From NCBI GenBank assembly GCA_003524565.1, contig DQGU01000012.1, positions 1-15,773 of the forward strand: a stretch of DNA of 15,773 nt. The letters are read 5' to 3'. The stretch is from Rhodospirillaceae bacterium (lineage in GTDB: Bacteria; Pseudomonadota; Alphaproteobacteria; Micavibrionales; UBA2020). A program made the translations under genes and the position numbers. This document shows positions 5,102 to 12,151 of this stretch, piece by piece (position 1 is the first letter of the stretch; every line of letters begins with the position of its first letter). The notes beneath the pieces are model-generated. The model was not told the origin of the DNA and did no database searches. It saw only the letters and a list, made by a program, of their open reading frames with translations.

Positions 5102-7000
5102 TCAGCCGCCCAACTGCGCGCGCATCTCGTCCAGCTCCAGCCAGCGCATTTCCGCCGTTTCCAAATCCGCACGCGCAAGCACAAGGCGTCTGGACGCCGT
5201 ATCGAATTGCCCGCGGTCACGCTCGAACAATGTCGGGTCGTCGAGGGCGGATTCAAGCGACGTGATTTCATTTTCAAGCGCCGCGATTTTCGCGGGCAGG
5301 TTATCCAGCTCGTATTGCAGTTTATATGTCAGTTTTTTAGGCGCGGCGGGTTTTGCCGCTTCCTGCGTTTTCGGTGCGGCTTCGGCTTTCGGCTCTTTCA
5401 CTTCGCGCCGGATAAAGCCGCGCTCTTCGTCGTCTTCTTCGCGGCGTTTCAAACGCTCCGCGCGCAGCTTGTCGCGCACGGCCAGATAATCGCTGTAGCC
5501 GCCGATGCAGGCTTCGACCACGCCGTTCCCCTCAAACGCCAAAATCTTGCTCACCGACTGGTCAAGAAAATCGCGGTCATGACTGACCACAATCAGCGTG
5601 CCCGTGTAATGCGACAGAATTTCTTCAAGCCGGTCGAGCGTATCCATATCAAGGTCATTGGTCGGCTCGTCGAGTATCAAAAGAGGTTTGGGGTCAGCCA
5701 GAACTTTTGCCAGCAGCAGACGGTTTTTCTGCCCGCCCGACAGCGTGCCCACGCGCTGCAAAACCATGGACGGTTCAAACAGGAAATCTTTCAGATAGCC
5801 GCAGATGTGCCGCGTCTTGCCCATCACCTTCAGATAATCCCCGCCCTGCGGGCAGAGTACCTGCTGTATGGTCGCATCGGGCAAAAGGTCGCGGCGTTTC
5901 TGGTCGAAGTAAGAAACTTCGATATCCCGCGCCAGCTTGACCTTGCCCATGTCGGGCTTTTCTTCGCCCGTCAGCATTTTCAAAAACGACGTCTTGCCCG
6001 AACCGTTACGTCCCAGAATACCGATGCGGTCGCCCTTGGCCACGCGCATGCTGAATTTATCGAGGATGAGGATTTCGCGCCCCTCTTCATCCACAAATTT
6101 TTTATCAGCTTTGAAAAACTCCGCCACAATGCGCGAGCCCAGCTCGGCGTTTTCCATCTCCCCGATATCGACCTTGGACATCATGCGGCGGAAAGCGCTC
6201 TGGTCGCGCTTCAGGCGCGCGCGCTCTTCGTGCATAATCTCCAGACGGCGGACATTGCGCTTGCGCCGCGCCTTCACGCCGCGGCTGGCCCATTCGACTT
6301 CCTGTTCGACCAGCTTGGCGCGGTTTTTCAGCTCGCGCTCTTCCTGTTCCAAAAGCAGGGTTGACCATTCGTCGAAATGGCTGAAGCCTTTGGGGCAGAC
6401 GCGCATGTTGCCGCGGTCGAGCCAGAAAATCTTGTCGGATATATTGCTCAGGAACGTCTTGTCGTGGCTCACGCACAAAATCGCGCCGCGGTACATGTTA
6501 AGATATTTTTCAAGCCATTCGATGACGTCGAGGTCGAGATGGTTGGTCGGCTCGTCCAAAAGCAGGATGTCCGGCTCCTCCACCAGCGCGCGCGCGAGCG
6601 CCGCGCGGCGCAGCTGCCCGCCCGAAAGCCTGTCCATGCGGTCTTCGGGGCGCAATTCCAGCGGCTGGATGACCATATCGACCTTATAGAGGTTTTCTTC
6701 CTCCTGCCCTGATTTTTTCAGCTGCTGGAATACGAAATCATAAACCGTCTGGCCGGGCACGGGGGTAATTTCCTGCTGCAAATAGCCGATGGTGATGCCG
6801 TGCAGCACCCAGCGCTCCCCGCTGTCGAGGTCTTTTTCCCCCGTGATGATATTCATCAGCGTCGATTTGCCCGTGCCGTTCTTGCCGACAAGGCAGATTT
6901 TATCCCCTTCATGGATATTGAAGGAGAGGTTGTCGAAAATCGTTTTCTCGCCAAAGGCCACACTGCCTTCTTGCACGCTGAGAATAAGGGAGGACGCCAT
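5102..7000 (-). CDS. uup: ABC-F family ATPase, Uup type
   Basis: The 632-aa product has two ABC ATPase domains in one chain and no membrane segment, which defines ABC-F proteins. These act at the ribosome or on branched DNA intermediates (Uup) rather than in transport. Domain 1 has Walker A GKNGTGKST (39-47), LSGGQ (125-129), LLLDEPTNHLD (146-156) and SHD (178-180). A charged helical linker (about 220-275) follows, then domain 2 with GRNGSGKTS (330-338), LSGGQ (420-424), LLILDEPTNDLD (440-451) and SHD (473-475). A Lys/Glu/Ala-rich spacer (about 510-555) leads to a C-terminal coiled coil (558-632) opening with KLTYKLQYELDNLP, the usual opening of the Uup C-terminal domain. All catalytic motifs look intact. 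The ribosome binding site is weak. It is transcribed away from the DUF2892 gene. Confidence 0.93.
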   Translation of the reverse strand: MASSLILSVQEGSVAFGEKTIFDNLSFNIHEGDKICLVGKNGTGKSTLMNIITGEKDLDSGERWVLHGITIGYLQQEITPVPGQTVYDFVFQQLKKSGQEEENLYKVDMVIQPLELRPEDRMDRLSGGQLRRAALARALVEEPDILLLDEPTNHLDLDVIEWLEKYLNMYRGAILCVSHDKTFLSNISDKIFWLDRGNMRVCPKGFSHFDEWSTLLLEQEERELKNRAKLVEQEVEWASRGVKARRKRNVRRLEIMHEERARLKRDQSAFRRMMSKVDIGEMENAELGSRIVAEFFKADKKFVDEEGREILILDKFSMRVAKGDRIGILGRNGSGKTSFLKMLTGEEKPDMGKVKLARDIEVSYFDQKRRDLLPDATIQQVLCPQGGDYLKVMGKTRHICGYLKDFLFEPSMVLQRVGTLSGGQKNRLLLAKVLADPKPLLILDEPTNDLDMDTLDRLEEILSHYTGTLIVVSHDRDFLDQSVSKILAFEGNGVVEACIGGYSDYLAVRDKLRAERLKRREEDDEERGFIRREVKEPKAEAAPKTQEAAKPAAPKKLTYKLQYELDNLPAKIAALENEITSLESALDDPTLFERDRGQFDTASRRLVLARADLETAEMRWLELDEMRAQLGG

Positions 7001-7063
7001 CGTAAAACCGGCTCTTGCACTTGTTTTTATTATTGGCGGGCACTGTGCCAGTTTTGCCCCCGC

Positions 7064-7091
7064 TTGTCACGCGGCGATGGCCGTATATATT
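7064..7091 (+). promoter_or_regulatory. Sigma70-like promoter giving a leaderless mRNA
   Basis: TTGTCA (7064-7069), 16 bases, then TATATT (7086-7091) match the consensus at 5 of 6 positions each. The expected transcription start, 7-8 bases after the -10 box, coincides with the ATG at 7099, which lacks a ribosome binding site. Confidence 0.6.
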
Positions 7092-7098
7092 AAAAGTC

Positions 7099-7350
7099 AT
7101 GAAAAACCTGCCCGCCATCCCCCGCAATCTGGGTACAGCCGACCGCATCCTGCGTGCGGTTGGCGCCGTTATTATTGGTTTTTTGTGGTGGCGGGGCATT
7201 ATCACGGGCTGGCCGGCCGTGGTTTTGATGATGATGGCGGGCGGGCTATTGCTCAACAGCCTGGTGGGGCGCTGCGGGCTTTATGCCGCTTTGGGGCTTT
7301 CGACCTGCAAAATCCCCGCGCCTAAAGATTCGGGAAAAAGTTCCCGCTAG
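7099..7350 (+). CDS. DUF2892 (YgaP-type) small inner-membrane protein
   Basis: The 83-aa product matches the DUF2892 pattern: an N-terminal segment with Asn10/Asp15/Arg16 (NLGTADRILR), two short transmembrane helices (about 20-33 and 38-55), and the conserved C-terminal GRCGLYAALGLSTC (57-70) with its cysteine pair. In YgaP this unit is a membrane anchor for a rhodanese domain; here it stands alone, as in many proteobacteria. Its biochemical role is unknown, though the cysteines suggest sulfur or redox chemistry. The frame is open to 7015, but the family start fits the ATG at 7099. No Shine-Dalgarno is present, and the promoter position suggests leaderless translation. The ABC exporter gene starts 85 bases downstream and could be cotranscribed. 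Confidence 0.85.
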   Translation: MKNLPAIPRNLGTADRILRAVGAVIIGFLWWRGIITGWPAVVLMMMAGGLLLNSLVGRCGLYAALGLSTCKIPAPKDSGKSSR

Positions 7351-7388
7351 TCCAGCCTCTACATTAAAAATAATCCTGCTGCACCGCT

Positions 7389-7402
7389 TTCCGGATTCCG
7401 GA
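7389..7402. repeat. Tandem TTCCGGA repeat upstream of the ABC exporter
   Basis: Two adjacent copies of TTCCGGA (7389-7395, 7396-7402) contain the self-complementary TCCGGA, so the site is both a direct repeat and an inverted repeat. It lies 33 bases before the ATG at 7436. This geometry fits an operator for a dimeric regulator, but it could be chance. Confidence 0.4.
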
Positions 7403-7435
7403 TAGGATGGAGGCCGTTTTTCACGGGATTCGACC

Positions 7436-9283
7436 ATGTCCACAGCCACCCCTGCCGCTACCGCCGCCGATACCCTGCCCGCCGCACCAAAAACGGCGTG
7501 GTGGAATTTTTCCTATATCCGCCTGTGGCGCGAATGTTGGCAATATGCGGCAGGGCAGCGCAGCGTTATCCTGACCTATCACCTGATGTATGTTTTCGCC
7601 ATCGCCTTCGAACTGGCGACGCCCTATCTGCTGGGGGAGCTGGTCAATACACTGCAAAAAGCGGACGACCGTCTTTTCTTCGACTGCGCGAAATATCTGG
7701 GGCTTATCATTGTCTGCCATTTTCTGATGTGGACGCTGCACGGCCCCGCGCGCGTGATGGAACGCCGCTCCGCACAGGTCGTGTATGTCAATTACATCAC
7801 GCGTATGTTCGAACGTCTGGCCGAATTGCCGCTCGGCTGGCATCAGGACCACCATTCGGGCAGCACCATCAACCGTATCCGCACGGCCGCGCTGGCGCTG
7901 AAAAACTTTGTGCAGAACAGCTTCGCCAGCTTCCAGAACGTCATGACGCTGGCAGGGGCGATTGCGATGCTGATGTGGTTCAGCCCCGCCATCGGCGTCG
8001 CCAGCCTTATCAGCTTTATTCTGGCCATGCTGTGCATCATCGCGCTCAACCGCCGCATGACGGAGGCCATCCACGACACCAACGAAGTATCGCACGGCGC
8101 CAGCGCGACGTTTTTCGATTTCGTCAGCAACATGGTCAGCATCATCGTTTTGCGCCTGCAAAGCTTTTCGCGCGATACGCTTTTGTCCAAGCTCAATCTG
8201 GCTATGCCGCCGTTCATGCGCGAAGTCAAAATCAACGAATGGCGTTATTTCATCTATACGATGCTGAACGTGTTCATGCTCGGCATCATTCTTTTGGGCT
8301 ATATCTGGTTCCAGCTGCAAAGCGGCACGGCGATTGCGGCGGGCACGCTGGTGACGGTTTATCTCTATCAAAACCGCATCGGCCAGCAGGGCTTCGGCCT
8401 GATGTCCATCCACAGCACATGGTTGCAGGCGCTGGCGGATTTGCGCTCCACACAGGGTATCCTCGACGACCATGCACGCCTGACCGGCGATGAAACACCC
8501 GCCCCGCCCACGGGCTGGCAACATATCCGCCTTGACCATCTGCGTTTCACCCACCGCGGCGATGCGGCAGGCGGGCGGCCTTCAACCTTGCAGGACGTGA
8601 GCCTGAGCCTGCGCCGCGGCGAGAACATCGCCCTTATCGGCACGTCGGGCGCAGGAAAATCGACGCTGCTGACGCTTTTGCGTGCGCTGCGCGCGCCCGA
8701 CAGCGCCGATGTCACCATTGACGGCAAGCCGGGCGATTTCGCGCAGCTGGCACAGGTGACAACGCTGATACCGCAAGACCCCGAAGTCTTTGAAAACACC
8801 ATGCGCTTTAACGTCACCTTCGGCCTTGATGTGCCGGATACCGATGTTTACCGCGCCCTGTCGCTGGCGGAATTCATGCCGGTACTGGCAAAGCTGCCGC
8901 AGGGACTGGACACCGACATCCGCGAAAAAGGCGTCAACCTGTCGGTCGGCCAGCGCCAGCGCCTTGCCCTCGCCCGCGGCATTTTCGCGGCCGAGCAATC
9001 GGACATCGTGCTTTTGGATGAACCCACCAGCAGCGTCGATTTGATGACCGAGGAAAAGATTTTCAAAAACCTGTTCAGCCATTTCAACGACAAGACGATT
9101 ATCGCCACGCTGCACCGTCTGCACCTGCTGCCGATGTTCGACCGTATTCTGTTCCTTGACCAGGGGCGTATTGTGGCCGACATGCCGGTGCGCATGGCAT
9201 TGACCATGCCCGGCCCCATCCGCGATATTTACAAAGCCTACGAACAGCGTGCCATCAGCCACGCGCCGGAGCCCGAAGCATGA
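7436..9283 (+). CDS. ABC exporter half-transporter (fused permease and ATPase)
   Basis: The 615-aa product has an N-terminal membrane domain with about six helices (within 45-320), then a C-terminal ATPase. The ATPase motifs are Walker A GTSGAGKST (402-410), Q-loop Gln447 (IPQDPE), signature LSVGQ (502-506), Walker B IVLLDEPTSSVD (524-535) and H-loop His560. This is the type IV exporter layout (MsbA/ATM1-like), working as a homodimer or heterodimer in the inner membrane. The second Gly of LSGGQ is Val, a tolerated but less common variant. The Ala/Thr/Pro-rich N-terminus (2-20) is low complexity. The ribosome binding site is weak (GGGA 8 bases before the ATG). The stop overlaps the dgkA start as ATGA, so the two are translationally coupled. 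Substrate unknown; the dgkA pairing hints at a lipid or envelope role. The linker at 345-362 is short and Pro/Thr-rich. Confidence 0.9.
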   Translation: MSTATPAATAADTLPAAPKTAWWNFSYIRLWRECWQYAAGQRSVILTYHLMYVFAIAFELATPYLLGELVNTLQKADDRLFFDCAKYLGLIIVCHFLMWTLHGPARVMERRSAQVVYVNYITRMFERLAELPLGWHQDHHSGSTINRIRTAALALKNFVQNSFASFQNVMTLAGAIAMLMWFSPAIGVASLISFILAMLCIIALNRRMTEAIHDTNEVSHGASATFFDFVSNMVSIIVLRLQSFSRDTLLSKLNLAMPPFMREVKINEWRYFIYTMLNVFMLGIILLGYIWFQLQSGTAIAAGTLVTVYLYQNRIGQQGFGLMSIHSTWLQALADLRSTQGILDDHARLTGDETPAPPTGWQHIRLDHLRFTHRGDAAGGRPSTLQDVSLSLRRGENIALIGTSGAGKSTLLTLLRALRAPDSADVTIDGKPGDFAQLAQVTTLIPQDPEVFENTMRFNVTFGLDVPDTDVYRALSLAEFMPVLAKLPQGLDTDIREKGVNLSVGQRQRLALARGIFAAEQSDIVLLDEPTSSVDLMTEEKIFKNLFSHFNDKTIIATLHRLHLLPMFDRILFLDQGRIVADMPVRMALTMPGPIRDIYKAYEQRAISHAPEPEA

Positions 9284-9657
9284 CCGACAACAATACCCCG
9301 CCGCCGCAAAAAGCCACCGGCCTTACCCGTATCATCCGCGCCTTTGGCTATTCGCGCGACGGGCTGAAAGCCGCCTTTTCAAACGAAGCGGCGTTCCGTC
9401 AGGAATGTGCAGCCGCGGCGGTGATGATACCCCTCGCTTTTTTCATCGCGCCCGACCGCGTCATGCTGGCCTTGATGGTGGCAAGCGTGCTGCTGGTGAT
9501 GATTGTGGAGCTTTTGAATTCCGCCGTCGAAGCCGCCATCGACCGTTTCGGCCCCGAGCGCCATCCGCTCGCCAAATATGCGAAGGACGCGGGCAGCGCG
9601 GCGGTGCTGGTGGCGCTGATTCTGGCCGGTTTGGTATGGCTGATCGCCCTGACATAA
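9280..9657 (+). CDS. dgkA: Diacylglycerol kinase DgkA
   Basis: The 125-aa product is a small trimeric inner-membrane kinase that phosphorylates diacylglycerol to phosphatidic acid. In Gram-negative bacteria it recycles diacylglycerol released when phospholipid head groups are used for envelope glycans. An amphipathic N-terminal helix with NEAAFRQE (35-42) precedes three transmembrane helices (about 43-59, 62-80, 105-124). The active-site signatures are VELLNSAVEAAIDR (76-89) and AKDAGSAAV (101-109), matching the E. coli Glu69/Asn72/Glu76 and Lys94/Asp95 regions. A Pro-rich N-terminus (7-9) is added. Its ATG overlaps the stop of the ABC exporter, so it is the second gene of that unit. The sequence does not separate diacylglycerol from undecaprenol specificity with certainty; the proteobacterial context favours diacylglycerol. 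Confidence 0.93.
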   Translation: MTDNNTPPPQKATGLTRIIRAFGYSRDGLKAAFSNEAAFRQECAAAAVMIPLAFFIAPDRVMLALMVASVLLVMIVELLNSAVEAAIDRFGPERHPLAKYAKDAGSAAVLVALILAGLVWLIALT

Positions 9658-9773
9658 CGCGGAAAGAAAATTTCCCCATATAAATCATATATTTAATGGA
9701 CAAAAAAGCGCCCGCAGCCCCCTGATTTGCAGTTGCGGGGGGATATGAAATGGGATACTCCTAGTTTATAGAG

Positions 9774-9880
9774 CTTGACTGTACTCAACTTCACTCGCTT
9801 GCGATGCGGCTTTGACACAGCGGCTAGACACTCGGCAGCCTCGGCTGCTGTACGACAACTTGACTCAAGGAGAGACTGGT
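9774..9880 (+). promoter_or_regulatory. Structured leader region of the cold-shock gene
   Basis: The region holds TTGACT (9775-9780) and TTGACA (9812-9817) as possible -35 boxes, but I see no good -10 for either, so the promoter is unresolved. A 7-bp hairpin with one G-U pair (9833-9839 with 9844-9850, loop CTCG) lies just upstream of the AAGGAG ribosome binding site (9867-9872). CTTGACT occurs at 9774-9780 and again at 9859-9865, where it starts the small palindrome CTTGACTCAAG that runs into the ribosome binding site. An anti-Shine-Dalgarno CTCCT at 9758-9762 could pair with AGGAG if the transcript starts far enough upstream. A temperature-sensitive leader is plausible by analogy with cspA. 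Confidence 0.4.
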
Positions 9881-10087
9881 ATGCCTAGCGGTACCGTAAA
9901 ATGGTTCAACAACAAAAAAGGTTTCGGCTTCATCGTTCCCGATGAAGGTGGAAACGATGTATTCGTTCACATCTCTGCTGTCGAAAAATCCGGCATGCAA
10001 AGCCTGAACGAAGGCCAGAAAATCGAATTCGAACTGGCGCCCGACCGCGCCGGCCGAATGACGGCTGTGAACCTCAAAGCTGCCTAA
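9881..10087 (+). CDS. Cold-shock protein, CspA family
   Basis: The 68-aa product is a single cold-shock domain, an OB-fold that binds single-stranded RNA and DNA and acts as an RNA chaperone. It begins MPSGTVKWFNNKKGFGFI, contains RNP1 KGFGFI (13-18) and RNP2 VFVHIS (27-32), and ends NLKAA. Length is standard. The frame is open to 9812, but that extension is not cold-shock-like, and AAGGAG (9867-9872) stands 8 bases before the ATG at 9881. A strong terminator follows within 15 bases, so it is monocistronic, typical of csp genes. Cold inducibility cannot be told from the protein alone, since many paralogues are constitutive. Confidence 0.95.
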   Translation: MPSGTVKWFNNKKGFGFIVPDEGGNDVFVHISAVEKSGMQSLNEGQKIEFELAPDRAGRMTAVNLKAA

Positions 10088-10101
10088 GCACTTTCAGGAT
10101 C

Positions 10102-10140
10102 AAAAAGGCCCCCGAACCTGTTTCGGGGGCTTTTTCTTTA
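10102..10140 (+). terminator. Intrinsic terminator of the cold-shock gene
   Basis: GCCCCCGAA (10108-10116) pairs with TTCGGGGGC (10122-10130) around a 5-base loop. The hairpin is preceded by AAAAA and followed by TTTTTCTTT. It lies just after the csp stop and well before the rlmJ start. Confidence 0.92.
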
Positions 10141-10179
10141 TCCGCTTTTTCTTTTCCGGCCGCAGGGGTATAAAAAGCC

Positions 10180-11067
10180 ATGCTTTCGTACCAGCACATA
10201 TATCATGCCGCCAATTTCGCAGACGTGCAAAAACACGCGCTGCTGGCGCAGGTTTTAAAATCTCTGGCGGTCAAACCTGCCCCGCTTTGCGCCTTTGACA
10301 CACATGCAGGGCGCGGGCTTTACGCGCTTGAAGATACAGAAGCGCAAAAAAACCGCGAATTTGATAACGGCATCACCGCGCTCTGGCCGCTGCGCGCCGA
10401 AGCGCCGCCCGCGCTGCGCCCTTACCTTGATGTCGTCTCCGCGCTTAATCCGGACGGCACGCTTTCTTTTTATCCCGGTTCCGCCATGCTATGCCGCCAG
10501 ATGCTGCGCGCCGCCGACCGGCTGATTGCCACAGAGCGTCATCCCGGCGAATTCGGCCATTTGCAGCAAGCCATGGCCAAAGGCGCAGCCAGCGCAAAAC
10601 CACGCATTCAAACTCTGCTGGGTGACGGCCTGAAAACGCTGGTCGATACCCTGCCGGTGACGGAGCGCCGCGCGCTGGCCGTTATCGACCCAAGCTACGA
10701 AATGAAAACGGATTACGCCGACGTGCCCAAAGCGATACTTCGGGCACTCAAGAAAATGCCGCAACTTTGCGTTTTCCTCTGGTATCCGATGCTGGGCGCG
10801 GGCGGGCATCGCCTGATGTTGACCGAGCTTGTCAAATCCGGCGTGCGCGATGCACTGGTGAGCGAAATCCGCCTCGACGCCCCGCCGCAGGAGCATTTCC
10901 GCATGACCGGTAGCGGCATTCTTATCATCAACCCGCCCTGGCCGGAGGCGGTGATGAACGACGTCACACAGGCCGTGACATCCCGCCTGCCCGCGAAGGC
11001 CTTCGGCGATGTGTTCTGGCTGGATAACTGCCGCATCAATCCCGATACCGGCCTTATCGTGATATAA
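10180..11067 (+). CDS. rlmJ: 23S rRNA (adenine-2030-N6)-methyltransferase RlmJ
   Basis: The 295-aa product methylates N6 of A2030 in 23S rRNA with S-adenosylmethionine. The N-terminus MLSYQHIYHAANFADVQKH is the family hallmark, close to the usual YxHxYHAGNFADVxKH, with Ala for Gly at position 11. Other motifs are FDTHAGRGLY (39-48) for cofactor binding, FYPGS (97-101), the catalytic IDPSYE (169-174, DPPY-like with Ser in place of the second Pro) and GSGILIINPP (244-253). Length is slightly above the E. coli protein. The family was earlier annotated YhiR/ComJ and linked to use of DNA as a nutrient. The ribosome binding site is a weak AGGGG rather far upstream. Its 3' end overlaps that of the convergent sirtuin gene by 14 bases. 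Confidence 0.93.
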   Translation: MLSYQHIYHAANFADVQKHALLAQVLKSLAVKPAPLCAFDTHAGRGLYALEDTEAQKNREFDNGITALWPLRAEAPPALRPYLDVVSALNPDGTLSFYPGSAMLCRQMLRAADRLIATERHPGEFGHLQQAMAKGAASAKPRIQTLLGDGLKTLVDTLPVTERRALAVIDPSYEMKTDYADVPKAILRALKKMPQLCVFLWYPMLGAGGHRLMLTELVKSGVRDALVSEIRLDAPPQEHFRMTGSGILIINPPWPEAVMNDVTQAVTSRLPAKAFGDVFWLDNCRINPDTGLIVI

Positions 11068-11752
11068 GCCCGCGCACCCAATCCGGCACCGCCGTCGTCG
11101 CCGCGCCGTAAATGGCATCGTCGAATGACGAATGCACAGCGGAGCGCGCGAGGTTAATTTCTACCGTCTGCGCCCCCGCACGCGAAGCGAGTTCCACAAA
11201 CCCCGCCGCCGGATAGACATGGCCGGAGGTGCCGATGGCCGCGAAGACATCGCAGTTCATCAGCGCGTCGTAAATTCTCTCAATATAAAGCGGCATTTCA
11301 CCGAACCACACCACATGCGGGCGCAGATGGCCTGCATGGCCGCAAGACGGGCATGGCGTCGCATGGTCGAAATCGCCGTCAAAATCCGGCACGTCGTGGC
11401 AGGCGTCACAGCGCGCCTTGCGCAGCTCCCCGTGCATCGGCAAGACGCGGCGGCTGCCCGCACGTTTGTGCAAATCGTCGATGTTTTGCGTGACCAGCAG
11501 GAAATCATCGCCCAGATGCTTCTCCAGCGCCGCCAGCGCATCGTGCGCGGCATTGGGCGTTATATCCGGCCCCGTCAGCTGGCGGCGGCGTTCGTTGTAA
11601 AAGCGGTAAACCGTGGCGGGGTCGCGCATGAACCCGTCGGGCGAGGCGACGTCTTCGATGCGGTGCCCTTCCCAAAGCCCGTCCGCGCCGCGAAACGTGC
11701 GGATACCTGATTCAGCCGATATCCCCGCCCCTGTCAGCACCACCACGCGCAT
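11054..11752 (-). CDS. cobB: NAD-dependent protein deacylase, CobB-type sirtuin
   Basis: The 232-aa product is a Sir2-family enzyme that removes acyl groups from lysines, consuming NAD+. Motifs: GAGISAESGI (8-17) for NAD binding, TQNIDDLH (88-95), catalytic His107 in MHGEL, four zinc cysteines (115, 118, 134, 137) and GTSGHVYPAA (174-183). The Tyr52-x-x-Arg55 pair in RFYNERRR corresponds to the Tyr/Arg pair that lets class III sirtuins (SIRT5, E. coli CobB) recognise succinyl- and malonyl-lysine, so desuccinylation is expected besides deacetylation. The frame is open to 11782, but AGGGGAG stands 8 bases before the ATG at 11752, and MRVVVLTGAG is the usual start. The classical long N-terminal extension of CobB is absent. 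It converges on rlmJ and diverges from the DUF3147-like gene. Confidence 0.93.
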   Translation of the reverse strand: MRVVVLTGAGISAESGIRTFRGADGLWEGHRIEDVASPDGFMRDPATVYRFYNERRRQLTGPDITPNAAHDALAALEKHLGDDFLLVTQNIDDLHKRAGSRRVLPMHGELRKARCDACHDVPDFDGDFDHATPCPSCGHAGHLRPHVVWFGEMPLYIERIYDALMNCDVFAAIGTSGHVYPAAGFVELASRAGAQTVEINLARSAVHSSFDDAIYGAATTAVPDWVRGLISR

Positions 11753-11809
11753 GCTTGCAACTCCCCTTTTGCTGCGGCACAATCGCCATACACATTCGGG
11801 GAATATATC

Positions 11810-12151
11810 ATGCTCTGGCCCGCTGCCAAAATTATCGTTTCCGCCTGCATCATTGCCTTTGCATCATGGCTGTCGAACAAACGGCCGGAGCTGGCGGGCT
11901 TTATCATCGCCCTGCCGCTCATGAGCCTGCTTGCGATTGCCTTTTCCTACACCGAATTCAAAGACGCCGAAAACAGCGTGCGCTTTGCCAAAAGCATCGT
12001 CACCGCCGTGCCGCTGTCGCTGTTGTTCTTTGTACCGTTTTTGCTGGCGCAGCGCCTTGGGTTGCCGTTCTGGGCGCTGTATGCTTGCGGCGTCGCGCTG
12101 CTGGTCATCGGCTATTTCGCCCATGTCACCTTGATGAAGCACATCGCATGA
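11810..12151 (+). CDS. DUF3147-like small membrane protein
   Basis: The 113-aa product has four hydrophobic segments (about 3-21, 29-46, 64-81, 86-105) separated by short loops. The central pattern, with ELAGFIIALPLMSLLAIAFSY (27-47), an acidic/polar loop (48-60) and VPLSLLFFVPFLL (67-79), resembles the DUF3147 family of uncharacterised inner-membrane proteins. That match is from memory of the pattern, so the family name is tentative. A GGGGA ribosome binding site precedes the ATG. The stop overlaps the methyltransferase start as ATGA, so the two are translationally coupled. The divergent sirtuin gene starts 57 bases away, which leaves room for only a compact bidirectional promoter. Confidence 0.82.
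   Translation: MLWPAAKIIVSACIIAFASWLSNKRPELAGFIIALPLMSLLAIAFSYTEFKDAENSVRFAKSIVTAVPLSLLFFVPFLLAQRLGLPFWALYACGVALLVIGYFAHVTLMKHIA

Noticed and set aside
5078..6364. A 428-codon plus-strand frame inside the ABC-F gene.
   Set aside because: It is codon-aligned antisense of a gene with all ABC motifs intact, and its product resembles nothing.
7039..7049. GGCACTGTGCC palindrome between the ABC-F and DUF2892 genes, considered as an operator.
   Set aside because: The arms are only five bases and nothing else supports it; it could be chance in GC-rich DNA.
7421..8554. A 377-codon minus-strand frame inside the ABC exporter gene.
   Set aside because: It is a codon-aligned antisense shadow; the product is His/Gln-rich low-complexity sequence without motifs.
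11755..12147. An N-terminal extension of the O-methyltransferase frame.
   Set aside because: It lies entirely over the DUF3147-like gene in another frame, and the family N-terminus starts at 12148.
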